NCBI GenBank assembly: GCA_003641675.1
Contig: QNBI01000046.1
Coordinates: 1 to 9,430 of the forward strand
Length of the DNA: 9,430 nucleotides
Direction: 5' to 3'
Source: Spirochaetota bacterium
Lineage (GTDB): Bacteria; Spirochaetota; Spirochaetia; SZUA-6
The notes under the pieces were generated by a model. That model was given only the letters and a program-made list of their open reading frames with translations. It was not told where the DNA came from and made no database searches. Made by a program: the position numbers and the translations under genes. The first letter of the stretch is position 1, and each line of letters begins with the position of its first letter. Of this stretch, positions 1 through 7,099 are shown in pieces.

Positions 1-392
1 CCGGAGGCAATATTTTTCATTACGCTGCCCATAAACTCTTCCAGCCCTGCGCCGCTTATAAAGATAATATCCGCAGTGGAGATTCGGGCTAAGTCCACAG
101 GTCTCGGCTGAAAGGTATGAGGACTAGTGCCTGATGGGATAAGTATAGACAGTTTAATCCTGTCACCCCCAATATTGGATACAACATCCGCCGCTATGTT
201 TGTCGTTGCAATTACCTTTAATTTCGACGATTCTACTTTCTCTACTGTCTTTGCCGCAGCTTCCGGTTTTTTACCGGCCATGGGTTCTGCTGTGCCTGTC
301 TCTTTTTTCCCACTGCACCCTGTTAATACAATAACAGCAAAAAATGCCAGTACAAACATCATATTAATAATATTCTGATTCCTTATTCTCAT
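1..392 (-). CDS. Metal (Zn/Mn) ABC transporter substrate-binding lipoprotein, N-terminal part
   Basis: This is the N-terminal 130 codons of a TroA/ZnuA-family (cluster A-I) solute-binding lipoprotein; the gene runs off the left edge, so no stop is visible. I translated it by hand from the ATG at 392. It has a positively charged N-terminus (MRIRNQN), a hydrophobic stretch and a lipobox LTGC with the lipidated cysteine at residue 26. An Ala/Lys/Glu-rich linker follows to about residue 57. The mature fold begins at KVIATTNIAADVVSNIGGD (59-77). SGTSPHTFQP (87-96) carries the conserved first metal-ligand histidine, H92, and ADIIFISGAGLEEFM follows. An AGGA ribosome site lies 7 nt upstream of the start. 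The gene begins 13 nt after the AMP nucleosidase stop, so the two are probably co-transcribed. The family binds Zn2+ or Mn2+ outside the membrane and delivers it to an ABC permease; the metal cannot be told from this part. Permease and ATPase genes would be expected further left. Confidence 0.9.
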   Translation of the reverse strand, partial: MRIRNQNIINMMFVLAFFAVIVLTGCSGKKETGTAEPMAGKKPEAAAKTVEKVESSKLKVIATTNIAADVVSNIGGDRIKLSILIPSGTSPHTFQPRPVDLARISTADIIFISGAGLEEFMGSVMKNIAS

Positions 393-405
393 AGTTTATT
401 CCTTT

Positions 406-1188
406 TTAATATCTAAGATGCTTATCCTTTTCATGACGTCTGTTTAAGGACTCCATAGAAGCAATTCCAATCTCCAAATGAAGGTCTGTATATTTTTTAG
501 TTATTTCCTTATCCTTCTGCTCTGTTTTTACACCCTCCGGAACCATCGGAGTATCCGAAACCAGTAACAAAGCACCCCTCGGAATTTCGTTAAAATGGCC
601 TACAAGAAAAAGCGTTGCCGTTTCCATATCTATCCCTATAACCCGTATCTTTTTTAAATATTTTTTAAAATCTTCATCCCATTCCCATACCCTCCTGTTT
701 GTTGTGTATATAACTCTGGTTCTGTAATCCTGATCTTTTCTTACAATTTCCTCTGCAATAAGGCTGTGCAGACGGAAAGACGGAAGAGCCGGAACCTCTA
801 AAGGGTAATAATCAAGCCCTGTACCTTCACCTCTAACAGCGGTCATGGGAAGTACAAAATAGCCTATATCGACACTTTTTTTAAGACCTCCGCATTTACC
901 TAAAAATAAAACTGCAGCCGGTTTAACCGCACCTAAAAGATCCATAACTGTTGCCGCATTAGGAGAACCTATGCCGAAATTAATCATCGTTATACCTTCT
1001 TTATTCGTACAGGCCTGCATAGGCGCTCCGACACCGTAAACCCCCGCATTAAAACGTTCTGCAAATCTCTCCAGGTAGTTATAGAAGTTCGTTAACAGTA
1101 TAAGTTTACCAAATCTGTCAAGCGGCATTCCCGTATAACGGGATAGCCAATTTTCGACGATATTTTTTCTAGTTACTTTTCCATGCAT
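406..1188 (-). CDS. amn: AMP nucleosidase, short form (PNP/UDP phosphorylase superfamily)
   Basis: The predicted cytoplasmic enzyme hydrolyses AMP to adenine and ribose 5-phosphate (purine salvage). The 260-residue protein matches the short AMP nucleosidases known from Bacteroidetes and related bacteria; the E. coli enzyme is nearly twice as long with an extra N-terminal domain. Visible hallmarks are FGIGSPNA (71-78), the glycine-rich FLGKCGGL (95-102), the superfamily purine/ribose signature GIDMETATLF (185-194) and SDTPM (211-215), whose aspartate is the expected acid/base residue. The N-terminus (NIVENWLSRYTG, then ILLTNFYNYLE) begins where short-form proteins begin, so I keep the ATG at 1188. 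No purine-rich ribosome site precedes it. nagA lies 100 bp upstream on the same strand and the metal-binding lipoprotein 13 bp downstream. A general nucleoside or methylthioadenosine hydrolase is a less likely alternative. Confidence 0.87.
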   Translation of the reverse strand: MHGKVTRKNIVENWLSRYTGMPLDRFGKLILLTNFYNYLERFAERFNAGVYGVGAPMQACTNKEGITMINFGIGSPNAATVMDLLGAVKPAAVLFLGKCGGLKKSVDIGYFVLPMTAVRGEGTGLDYYPLEVPALPSFRLHSLIAEEIVRKDQDYRTRVIYTTNRRVWEWDEDFKKYLKKIRVIGIDMETATLFLVGHFNEIPRGALLLVSDTPMVPEGVKTEQKDKEITKKYTDLHLEIGIASMESLNRRHEKDKHLRY

Positions 1189-1263
1189 TTAAATATAACA
1201 AAAAAGGCGTATTTTGCAAAATCACAAACTCATAGACACAAACCTATAAAACTCAAATTAAAA

Positions 1264-1283
1264 GCGGAACTTCTCATAGCCGC
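1264..1283 (-). terminator. Weak hairpin with short T-run after nagA
   Basis: Just after the nagA stop, the minus strand reads GCGG, about 12 nt, CCGC, then TTTT. The stem is only 4 bp, with CT/AG able to extend it across a two-base bulge. It could be a leaky terminator between nagA and the AMP nucleosidase gene. The stem is weak, so read-through or no function is equally possible. Confidence 0.22.
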
Positions 1284-1288
1284 AAAAC

Positions 1289-2551
1289 TTAAAAAGGGTG
1301 CATTATTTCACCGTGAAACAGCTGAAGATGACAATTATTAAATTTCTTATCAAATACAGAAATATCGGCATCCATTCCTTCTTTTAACAATCCGGAGGAA
1401 TTAACGCCTAAAAGCCTTAAAGGATTCGCAGAAGCCATTTTTACAGCTTCCCATATTGGAATTCCGAATTCTTTATGAATTCTGTAAATTGAGTCATTAA
1501 CCAAAAGCCTGGAACCTACAAGTACTCCGGATTCTTTTTCATAAACACCGCTCTTCTTCACAATAAGCCTCTTTCCCCTCATAGTGACAGAGTCGTCTCC
1601 CGGTGGAAGCCCGGCAGCCGGTGTTGCATCGGAAATTAACACAATCCTGTTATGCGGCCGTAGTCTAAAGGTTAGTTCCATAGCGGCAGAGTGTACATGA
1701 GTGCCGTCGCAGTTTAATTCTGTATATAAAGAATCGTTGAGCAGCGCCCAGTGCGCAAGCCCCGGTTTTTTATGGGAAACACCGCTCATTCCATTGTAAA
1801 GATGTGTAATATTTAGAACAGCGACATTCTCTAATTTAGCAATTTCCGAATATTCTGCGTTAGAATGTCCAAAAGCAGGAACTATTTTGTATTTAACAAT
1901 TCTACTTAAAATATCTTTAGCACCTGGAATTTCCGGCGCCATAGTCATCATTTTTAGATAACCCTTTGATAAGTTGTATATTTCTTCAAGAATATTTGGG
2001 TCGTAACGACAAATATTACCCTCATGTATTCCACCTCGCTTTTCTTTAGATATAAATGGGCCCTCCATGTATATTCCCAATATTCTGGCCGAAGGTTTAT
2101 AAGCTTTAATCCGGAAAGTTAAAGAGGAAAGAACGGACTTATCATAAACAACAGTAGGGAGGAAATATCCTACACCCCTCTGTGAAAGATAAGAAGCAAT
2201 TTTTTCTATAATAGTTTCCTCTGGGTCCTCCGGTGCCGGATCTTCAATATCGTACCCGCCGCATCCGTGTATATGCAACTCAACAAGCGCAGGGCTTACA
2301 TAGCTCCCTGCTGCATTAAATATTAAAGCATCACCCTGCCGAATATTCTGCTGTATCTTCTCCTGCGCGGCGTATGGGTTTTCCCCGAGTCTATGCACTT
2401 CCGAAAAACCAGTTTTTAAGTACTTATCAAAATAGGCATCCCGTTCAGTACCTATATGTATTATTTTACCGCCGCCAATGTGTACGGCACCGTTATAAAT
2501 AACAGAATCCGGTAAAATGAGAGAACCATTCGTTATTATTATATCCTGCAT
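1289..2551 (-). CDS. nagA: N-acetylglucosamine-6-phosphate deacetylase
   Basis: It deacetylates GlcNAc-6-phosphate to glucosamine-6-phosphate plus acetate in the cytoplasm, the committed step in using chitin- or peptidoglycan-derived amino sugar. It is an amidohydrolase (420 aa) with the expected motif series: metal-region HxH in ELHIHG (H93, H95), EGPF with metal-ligand E163, FGHS (H229), NITHLYNGMS (H250), substrate-binding CDGTHVH (281-287) and catalytic D308 in LISDATPAAGLPPG. The C-terminus ends with the family-typical SANPLRLLG and GMDADISVFD. The ATG at 2551 has a GGGGGA-type ribosome site about 10 nt upstream. At 420 residues it is some 35-40 longer than usual (about 380); the excess is an extra segment at about residues 36-74, before the barrel. 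No nagB or PTS gene lies in the window. Confidence 0.95.
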   Translation of the reverse strand: MQDIIITNGSLILPDSVIYNGAVHIGGGKIIHIGTERDAYFDKYLKTGFSEVHRLGENPYAAQEKIQQNIRQGDALIFNAAGSYVSPALVELHIHGCGGYDIEDPAPEDPEETIIEKIASYLSQRGVGYFLPTVVYDKSVLSSLTFRIKAYKPSARILGIYMEGPFISKEKRGGIHEGNICRYDPNILEEIYNLSKGYLKMMTMAPEIPGAKDILSRIVKYKIVPAFGHSNAEYSEIAKLENVAVLNITHLYNGMSGVSHKKPGLAHWALLNDSLYTELNCDGTHVHSAAMELTFRLRPHNRIVLISDATPAAGLPPGDDSVTMRGKRLIVKKSGVYEKESGVLVGSRLLVNDSIYRIHKEFGIPIWEAVKMASANPLRLLGVNSSGLLKEGMDADISVFDKKFNNCHLQLFHGEIMHPF

Positions 2552-2578
2552 ACTATTCTGTCCCCCAGAAATCTTTAT

Positions 2579-2595
2579 CGGGAAATATTTTCCCG
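2579..2595. promoter_or_regulatory. Inverted repeat in the nagA leader
   Basis: CGGGAAA-TAT-TTTCCCG is a perfect 7-bp inverted repeat with a 3-nt loop. It lies 28 nt upstream of the nagA start, between the likely promoter and the ribosome site. On the minus strand, two TATAAT-like -10 hexamers (2616-2621 and 2601-2606) sit just upstream of it, without a convincing -35. The repeat could be an operator for an amino-sugar regulator or a hairpin in the mRNA leader. The symmetry is certain; the function is inferred from position. Confidence 0.4.
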
Positions 2596-2692
2596 GAAAT
2601 ATTATAAGGGAACGTATTATACACTAAAATCGGACTTATGTATTCTTAAAAGCTTTAATAAACGTTTTTAACCCCGTTTTATTTCTATTTCC

Positions 2693-2708
2693 TGGCACGC
2701 ATATTGCT
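2693..2708 (+). promoter_or_regulatory. Sigma-54 (RpoN) -24/-12 promoter
   Basis: The bases TGGCACG-CATA-TTGCT match the sigma-54 consensus TGGCACG-N4-TTGCW at every fixed position. The invariant GG (2694-2695) and GC (2706-2707) are separated by exactly 10 bp. Transcription would start near 2718-2720, leaving a roughly 35-nt leader that contains the AGGAGG ribosome site at 2741-2746. Such promoters need an AAA+ enhancer-binding activator; none is encoded in the window, and I could not identify an enhancer site in the AT-rich upstream DNA. The position directly before an exported-protein gene makes a chance match unlikely. Confidence 0.82.
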
Positions 2709-2753
2709 ATATTAATTATCGAAAACAAAATATCAAAACCAGGAGGTTTTAAG

Positions 2754-3314
2754 ATGAATCACAAAAGAATTACGATTATGGTGCTTTCGGCACTAATTCT
2801 GGCAGGAACCGGAATGGGGTTAATGGCTTCCGGCCAGTCGGAAAACACACAGCAGACTACCACTCAAACTCAGTGGCAAAGGGGCAGATCCGGAAGGCCC
2901 GGGTACATGATGGCCAACAGCTTTGCCAAAGAAAACGCAATAACAGTTACAGGAAAGCTCTACTACCAGAGCACACTGCATCCTGAAATTAAGACAGATA
3001 AGGCGGAATACGAACTTTTGGTTCCGCGGTACTTAATCTTCGATGCCGGTATTAAAGAGGGAACAGAAGTATCTGTATCCGGATACAAGGTGGAAAATCC
3101 TCCCATGGAAAGGGACAAAGATGAAAGTAATGATATTCATATCTATGTAACAAAGGCTACGATAAACGGTAAAACCTACGATATAGCCAGCGAAAGAGAA
3201 AAATACCGAATGCAGAGAAATCCGCGCTATGCATATAACGGCAGGCCCCGAACTATGCAGGGAAAAAGAGGCGGAAACATGGGCAGAAGCGGCAACTCAG
3301 GAAAGCGCTGGTAA
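2754..3314 (+). CDS. Small exported protein with OB-fold-like core and Gly/Arg-rich ends
   Basis: I do not recognise a named family. The 186-residue protein starts at an ATG 7 nt after a perfect AGGAGG. Residues 1-26 form a signal peptide (MNHKR, hydrophobic stretch, then LMASG|QSE); there is no lipobox cysteine, so a soluble periplasmic or secreted product is expected. A Gln/Thr-rich linker and a basic patch QRGRSGRPG follow. The core (about 60-145) alternates beta-like strands: ITVTGKLYY, AEYELLVPRY, GTEVSVSGYKV, IHIYVTKATINGKTYDI. This resembles a small OB-fold barrel, an inference from pattern alone. The tail from about 155 is low-complexity and strongly basic (GRPRTMQGKRGG, then GRSGNSGKRW), which could bind an acidic polymer, nucleic acid or envelope surface. 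It is a single-gene transcript, with a sigma-54 element upstream and a terminator downstream. Confidence 0.85.
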   Translation: MNHKRITIMVLSALILAGTGMGLMASGQSENTQQTTTQTQWQRGRSGRPGYMMANSFAKENAITVTGKLYYQSTLHPEIKTDKAEYELLVPRYLIFDAGIKEGTEVSVSGYKVENPPMERDKDESNDIHIYVTKATINGKTYDIASEREKYRMQRNPRYAYNGRPRTMQGKRGGNMGRSGNSGKRW

Positions 3315-3356
3315 ACCTTAAAAACAAGAAAATTTTCATAGATACCTCCCCTACGG

Positions 3357-3387
3357 CCGGTTCCCTTAACTGGGAGCCGGTTTTTTT
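3357..3387 (+). terminator. Intrinsic terminator of the exported-protein gene
   Basis: A 9-bp GC-rich stem, CCGGTTCCC paired with GGGAGCCGG (one G-T wobble), closes a 6-nt loop and is followed at once by seven Ts. It lies 43 nt after the stop at 3314, and the T-run orientation fits the plus strand. On the minus strand the stem is not followed by Ts, so it is not a good terminator for the converging pseudogene. Confidence 0.92.
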
Positions 3388-3406
3388 AGAACCGGTTAAG
3401 AACCAC

Positions 3407-5289
3407 CTACATATCCAGCAGACTGCGTATAAGTTCTAAAAGCGCCTTTGAAGTAAAAAGTTTCTGCAGAAAAGATGTGCCTGTTTCCGGTACCCCATGG
3501 TGACCAATAGTTCCCTCCGTATATCTGTTATAAGCATTGCGATATCTTCTTTTCTTCTCTTGCATATATTTATCGCTTCACTTGCATTTCCTGCATTTAG
3601 TACAGAATAACCTTTAGCAGAAAGAATTCTTGATGTTACTGTTCGTACTGCCTCTTCATCCTCCACGAGCAGAATAGTTTCGCTGCCTTCTGCAGCCTCT
3701 TTTACGATACCTGCAGATAACCGATCCTTTACAGAATGGGAGCAGCACCCTTTTTCGAAACAAATAGCAGTATAAAAACCAGCTCTTATATTAAACGCTC
3801 CTTTTGTATAATCCTTTTCCAGTTTCATCTTCTCTATTTTAAGCAGCTGCTTTCCCCTTGGGGCATTGCATCCATGGCATTGACAGCGAGATTCATTACA
3901 GAACACCTATTGGTTTATTCTTTGTCTTAATAGGTACAGCACATTCCGATTTCGTTTTTACATTTTCTGCATAAACAGTATAGTACGGATCCTTTAATAC
4001 ATCCGGACTATTGTATAGCCTTCTGGTTTCTGCAACTTTTCCTATAATGCCCTTTGAACCTATTTTTAGACGTAACTTCCCTATTTTATCCTGTACCGCT
4101 TTAAAAGATGCCGCCTTTAAGACCATCTCTTTTCCATCTTTCAACCAGATACTGTTCTCGTTATAACCGAGAATATCCTTCATAGTTTTCATTGCTTTCA
4201 TGAGAAGCTCATCAAGATCAAGGATAGATGCCATACTGTTTTGAATATCCTTGAATTCTTCGGGCAGGGATGAATGGATTAGAACATTTAAGTTTTTACC
4301 TGTTAATGTCTTCTGCTTAATCTCATCAAAATTGAGAAACTGTCCGTCCATACGTCTAACAATAGAATTTCTAAAGACTGCCAGCCGTTCATCGGAAAAA
4401 ACCGTATCCAGATTGTGCTTTAGGATTTCCTTGCTCTTCGCTTCGTACATCCGGACTGCCGTGTTATTCACATCTACAATTTTAACCATACTTGTACAGG
4501 CGGTAAATTCATCCGGGTGCTTATCAAAATAATTATTAAAATCTTTTATCCCATTATCTTTAAGGGCATCGAGATTATGTTTTAATTCCGATGCATTCAG
4601 CTCCCATAGAGCAATAGGAGAGTTTTCAAAAATACTTCTGTATCGCACTTCGTTTAGACGCAGTTTCTCCTGTTGTTTCTCGGCCTATTCTTGTAAATAG
4701 AATATGACTAAAACGATAAGGATACTTAATCCGATATGTGCAAACAGAGAATAAATAATCTGCTTAAACTTAAAAGAAGGGATAGTATGCATTATCCACA
4801 TTGAGGTTAAAATTATTCCGGCTATATTAGCCAGGGATACCAGCACCGTTAATTTAACAGAAAAGAGAACTGCACAAAATACTACATCTAACCCGATAAA
4901 AAGGATGTTGGGAAAGTTAAAAGCTGCAGGATATAAAAGGAATTCCATAAACTGAACAAAAGGTATTGTAAAAATAAACAGAAGGGCTGCCGTTCTATAC
5001 TTTCCCTGCCTGTTTAAAATATAAACAAAGAAAAAAATAGAATAACCTGCTGCTGATGATACATTAAATACATAGCCATTAAAAAAGCGGATACAGATTC
5101 ATAAACAGCAACAAATAATAAAAGACTTAAAACAGAAATAGAGAGAAGCATCGATTTTCTTACTGTATCATCATTGGTAATATTGGCAGAAACAGATAAA
5201 AACTTATGGAGCAGTTCACCAATATGGTTTTTAAAGAGTCTTTTTATTAGTCTGTGTTCCATAAATTCAAGCATAGACAGGAATAGCAC
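3407..5289 (-). pseudogene. Decayed membrane-bound hybrid sensor histidine kinase (TM-PAS-GAF-kinase-receiver)
   Basis: Several minus-strand fragments in different frames join into one broken hybrid kinase. In order: (1) hydrophobic membrane segments, 5289-5080; (2) a frame change at A6/T6, 5081-5086, where one extra T restores a frame reading AFFNGYVFNVSSAAGYSIFFF; (3) more membrane segments to LVIFYLQE, then an in-frame TAG at 4685-4687, followed by AEKQQEKLRLNEVRYRSIFENS in the same frame; (4) a PAS domain (about 4650-4260); (5) a GAF domain from LDLDELL to KNKPIGVL (about 4230-3899). The dimerisation/phospho-histidine region is absent. (6) An N-box remnant MNLAVNAMDAMPQG starts at 3896, and a missing G in the run at 3854-3857 shifts its frame. 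(7) The glycine boxes are mostly lost. (8) A receiver start (ETILLVEDEEAVR, LITDI) is joined to its own last third in another frame, HHGVPETGTSFLQKLFTSK, ending at the TAG at 3407-3409. Losing the phospho-histidine and ATP boxes rules out activity. The original start is unclear: the frame is open to 5319, and the candidate GTG (5289) and ATGs (5274, 5262) have no ribosome site. Confidence 0.9.
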
Positions 5290-5382
5290 TGTGTCAAATA
5301 AAACTTCCGCTTTGAAATGCTAAAAACTTCTTGCAAAATGCTTAAAAATCGGACAAGAATAGTCTTATTCCAATAATCCGAC

Positions 5383-5387
5383 AGAGG
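5383..5387 (+). promoter_or_regulatory. Ribosome site deciding the MFS start
   Basis: AGAGG lies 5 nt before the ATG at 5393. The in-frame GTG at 5387 overlaps this site and so cannot use it. This favours ATG 5393 as the start of the MFS transporter. Confidence 0.7.
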
Positions 5388-5392
5388 TGCAG

Positions 5393-6517
5393 ATGCCGCA
5401 GATAGCCTTTGCAGCAAATTTTCTATGGGTTTTAATTCTCTCGCTTTTCGGTCCGTCTCTACCGGGAATTATTCACGACCTTTCAATAGACTACCCCAGG
5501 GCTGGCCTCTTTTTCACTGTCCTCTCTGCAGGCTCAATGGTTGGCACAACCTTTGGGAGTATAGCTTCGGATTACCTTAACAGAAAAAGGATATTTCTAT
5601 TAGCAGCGGCCTTTCTTACGGCCGGCCTGCTGCTGCTGGGGCTTTCGGCAACATATATATCATTTCTTCTGTTTCTTACACTCTTAAGCATCTTCGGAAG
5701 CCCTATCGGTGCGGTAGGACAGACTATTATGCTCTCTCTTTTCCCTGAGCACCGCAATAAAAATCTTACAATTATGGCCTTTTTTTCGGCTTCCGGGAGT
5801 TTTACAGCTCCTCTTATAGTTTCTCTTACATACATAATAGGCGGCAACTGGAGATTCACCTTCTGGGAGGTTTCTGCTCTTGGAATACTTCTCTTTATCG
5901 GTATGCTTTTTACTTCTATACCATCGATTAAACAGGAAGCTCATAAAAAGAAAGATATCCGGACAGTACTTAAAAACCCGGCAGTACTTTTTTCCTTTGT
6001 TATACTCTTTTTATACATAAGCATCGACTTCGGTTTTTCCTACTGGCTTGCAGAATACATAAAAAAGGTATTTTCAACCGGCATTAAACTTGCAAGTGCA
6101 TCTGTTTCCATTTACCTTGCAGGCACAATTCTGGGTCGTTTTTTAACATCAAAACTGTTAAAACGTTTCTCTTTGGTAGCAATAATAAAACATCTGCCCC
6201 TGTTAGGACTTACGGCATTCTCCTTATTTTTATTCGCACAGACCCTTCCTGTTAAGATGGCCCTTGTATTTTTCTACGGTATCGGAGTAGCTCCTTTTTT
6301 CCCGCTTTTTATGGCATACGGGACATCCGCTTTTCCGGAACAGCCCGGTGCCGTAACAGGAATACTCTTTGCCGCAATATCTCTCGGCGGTATGGTTTTC
6401 CCTTTCCTGCTTGGTGTAATTGCTTCCTTTGTCGGAATACAGCATGCCTATATATTCACCCTGATAATGCTTATTGTTATAATTTCATTAACATGGCTAA
6501 AAATAAAAGAGCAGTAA
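5393..6517 (+). CDS. MFS transporter, substrate unknown
   Basis: This is a 374-residue integral membrane permease with about 12 predicted helices, usual for the compact major facilitator proteins. The loop between helices 2 and 3 carries motif A as GSIASDYLNRKR (residues 55-66), with the conserved G, D and basic pair. Helix 1 (FAANFLWVLILSLFGPSLPGI) is followed by a proline-glycine turn, and the two halves are separated by a basic cytoplasmic loop (KQEAHKKKD). The second half has the repeated motif-like GTILGRFLTSKLLKR. Nothing fixes the substrate; the overall style recalls sugar or drug/metabolite permeases. It is monocistronic, divergent from the pseudogene and convergent with the niacin-type operon 75 bp away. 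That 75-bp gap is very AT-rich, with no GC stem-loop, only complementary T6/A7 runs at 6562-6580. The gene reads intact with no unusual features. Confidence 0.88.
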   Translation: MPQIAFAANFLWVLILSLFGPSLPGIIHDLSIDYPRAGLFFTVLSAGSMVGTTFGSIASDYLNRKRIFLLAAAFLTAGLLLLGLSATYISFLLFLTLLSIFGSPIGAVGQTIMLSLFPEHRNKNLTIMAFFSASGSFTAPLIVSLTYIIGGNWRFTFWEVSALGILLFIGMLFTSIPSIKQEAHKKKDIRTVLKNPAVLFSFVILFLYISIDFGFSYWLAEYIKKVFSTGIKLASASVSIYLAGTILGRFLTSKLLKRFSLVAIIKHLPLLGLTAFSLFLFAQTLPVKMALVFFYGIGVAPFFPLFMAYGTSAFPEQPGAVTGILFAAISLGGMVFPFLLGVIASFVGIQHAYIFTLIMLIVIISLTWLKIKEQ

Positions 6518-6592
6518 TTATATATAAAATCCTGTGAATACCATTATTTTATTTATAATATTTTTTCAACTCTAAAAAAATATGGATAAAAA

Positions 6593-7099
6593 TTACTCAA
6601 GAAGAAAACCTGCTTCCTTTAATGCATTTCTTATTTTATCCAGGATAAAGGAAGAACCTGCTTTAACGGTATGGAGATGTATTCCCTCCGACAGTAAGAG
6701 CAGAGGTTTTGCATGTGAAGTTTTCATTTTTGCAAGAAACCGCCTCACATCTCCTGTGGTTTCCACTTTAAGATTTCCTCTTAATTCACCATAGAGAGGA
6801 TGTTCGACAATAACATCGAGAACTCTGCCGCCGTTTTCTACAATAAGAGATAATTCCTTTTCAATTTCTTCAGTAGAATGCTTAACAGCGAAAAGAGTCT
6901 TTACCCCTTCTCCTTCCCGCATAGTATAGCCTTTGTATGTCGCTTCTATTCCATAACCCATAGCCCGCAGCAGAGCTATATCTTTTATAATTACCTGTCT
7001 TGTTACATTAAGCATTTCAGCGAGTTTTGAACCGCTTATCACAGATACTTCATTCTGAAGCAGATCAAGAATAAATTCTTTCCTTTTCCTGTCATTCAA
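6593..7099 (-). CDS. niaR: NiaR/YrxA-type niacin-responsive repressor (HTH_11 + 3H domain)
   Basis: This 168-residue transcription factor has an N-terminal winged helix-turn-helix (about 5-60, core ISGSKLAEMLNVTRQVIIKDIALLRAMG) and a C-terminal 3H domain. The metal-site pattern is present: H74, E82, H141 and H143 (in GIHLH). These have the same spacing as the Ni-binding His79/Glu87/His146/His148 I recall for Thermotoga TM1602. H100 in EHPLYGEL and H129 are further family histidines. Members repress NAD-synthesis or niacin-uptake genes when bound to nicotinic acid. The start is TTG at 7099: the only upstream in-frame codon before a stop is AAA, a GAGAG site lies 8 nt away, and the first in-frame ATG would cut into the HTH. 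It overlaps the symporter stop by 8 nt (TTGAATGA), so it is translated with the symporter. Expected target: the palindrome at 8727-8744 in its own operon promoter. Confidence 0.9.
   Translation of the reverse strand: MNDRKRKEFILDLLQNEVSVISGSKLAEMLNVTRQVIIKDIALLRAMGYGIEATYKGYTMREGEGVKTLFAVKHSTEEIEKELSLIVENGGRVLDVIVEHPLYGELRGNLKVETTGDVRRFLAKMKTSHAKPLLLLSEGIHLHTVKAGSSFILDKIRNALKEAGFLLE

Noticed and set aside
127..378. 83-codon plus-strand ORF
   Set aside because: It is antisense to the metal-binding lipoprotein gene, which has a proper start, lipobox and family motifs on the minus strand.
3390..3397. Palindrome AACCGGTT beside the terminator
   Set aside because: It partly repeats the terminator stem sequence and is too short to support an independent site.
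3436..3906. A separate small response-regulator gene
   Set aside because: Its first part is out of frame with a kinase N-box readable at 3896, and its end is out of frame with the receiver C-terminus. It is part of the broken hybrid kinase.
3736..3930. 64-codon plus-strand ORF
   Set aside because: It is antisense to the pseudogene, has no ribosome site and has a low-complexity product.
4251..4532. 93-codon plus-strand ORF
   Set aside because: It is antisense to the PAS/GAF region of the pseudogene and has no domain or start signal.
5014..5289. A separate small membrane protein gene
   Set aside because: One added T at 5081-5086 joins it to the next membrane fragment and then to the kinase; its final residues are out-of-frame nonsense.
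5356..5369. Small inverted repeat GAATA-GTCT-TATTC before the MFS gene
   Set aside because: A 5-bp AT-rich arm is expected by chance in this DNA, and no matching site was seen elsewhere, so I do not call it an operator.
5572..6445. Minus-strand ORFs under the MFS gene
   Set aside because: They are shadows of an intact transporter, rich in Arg/Lys/Cys nonsense and without start signals.
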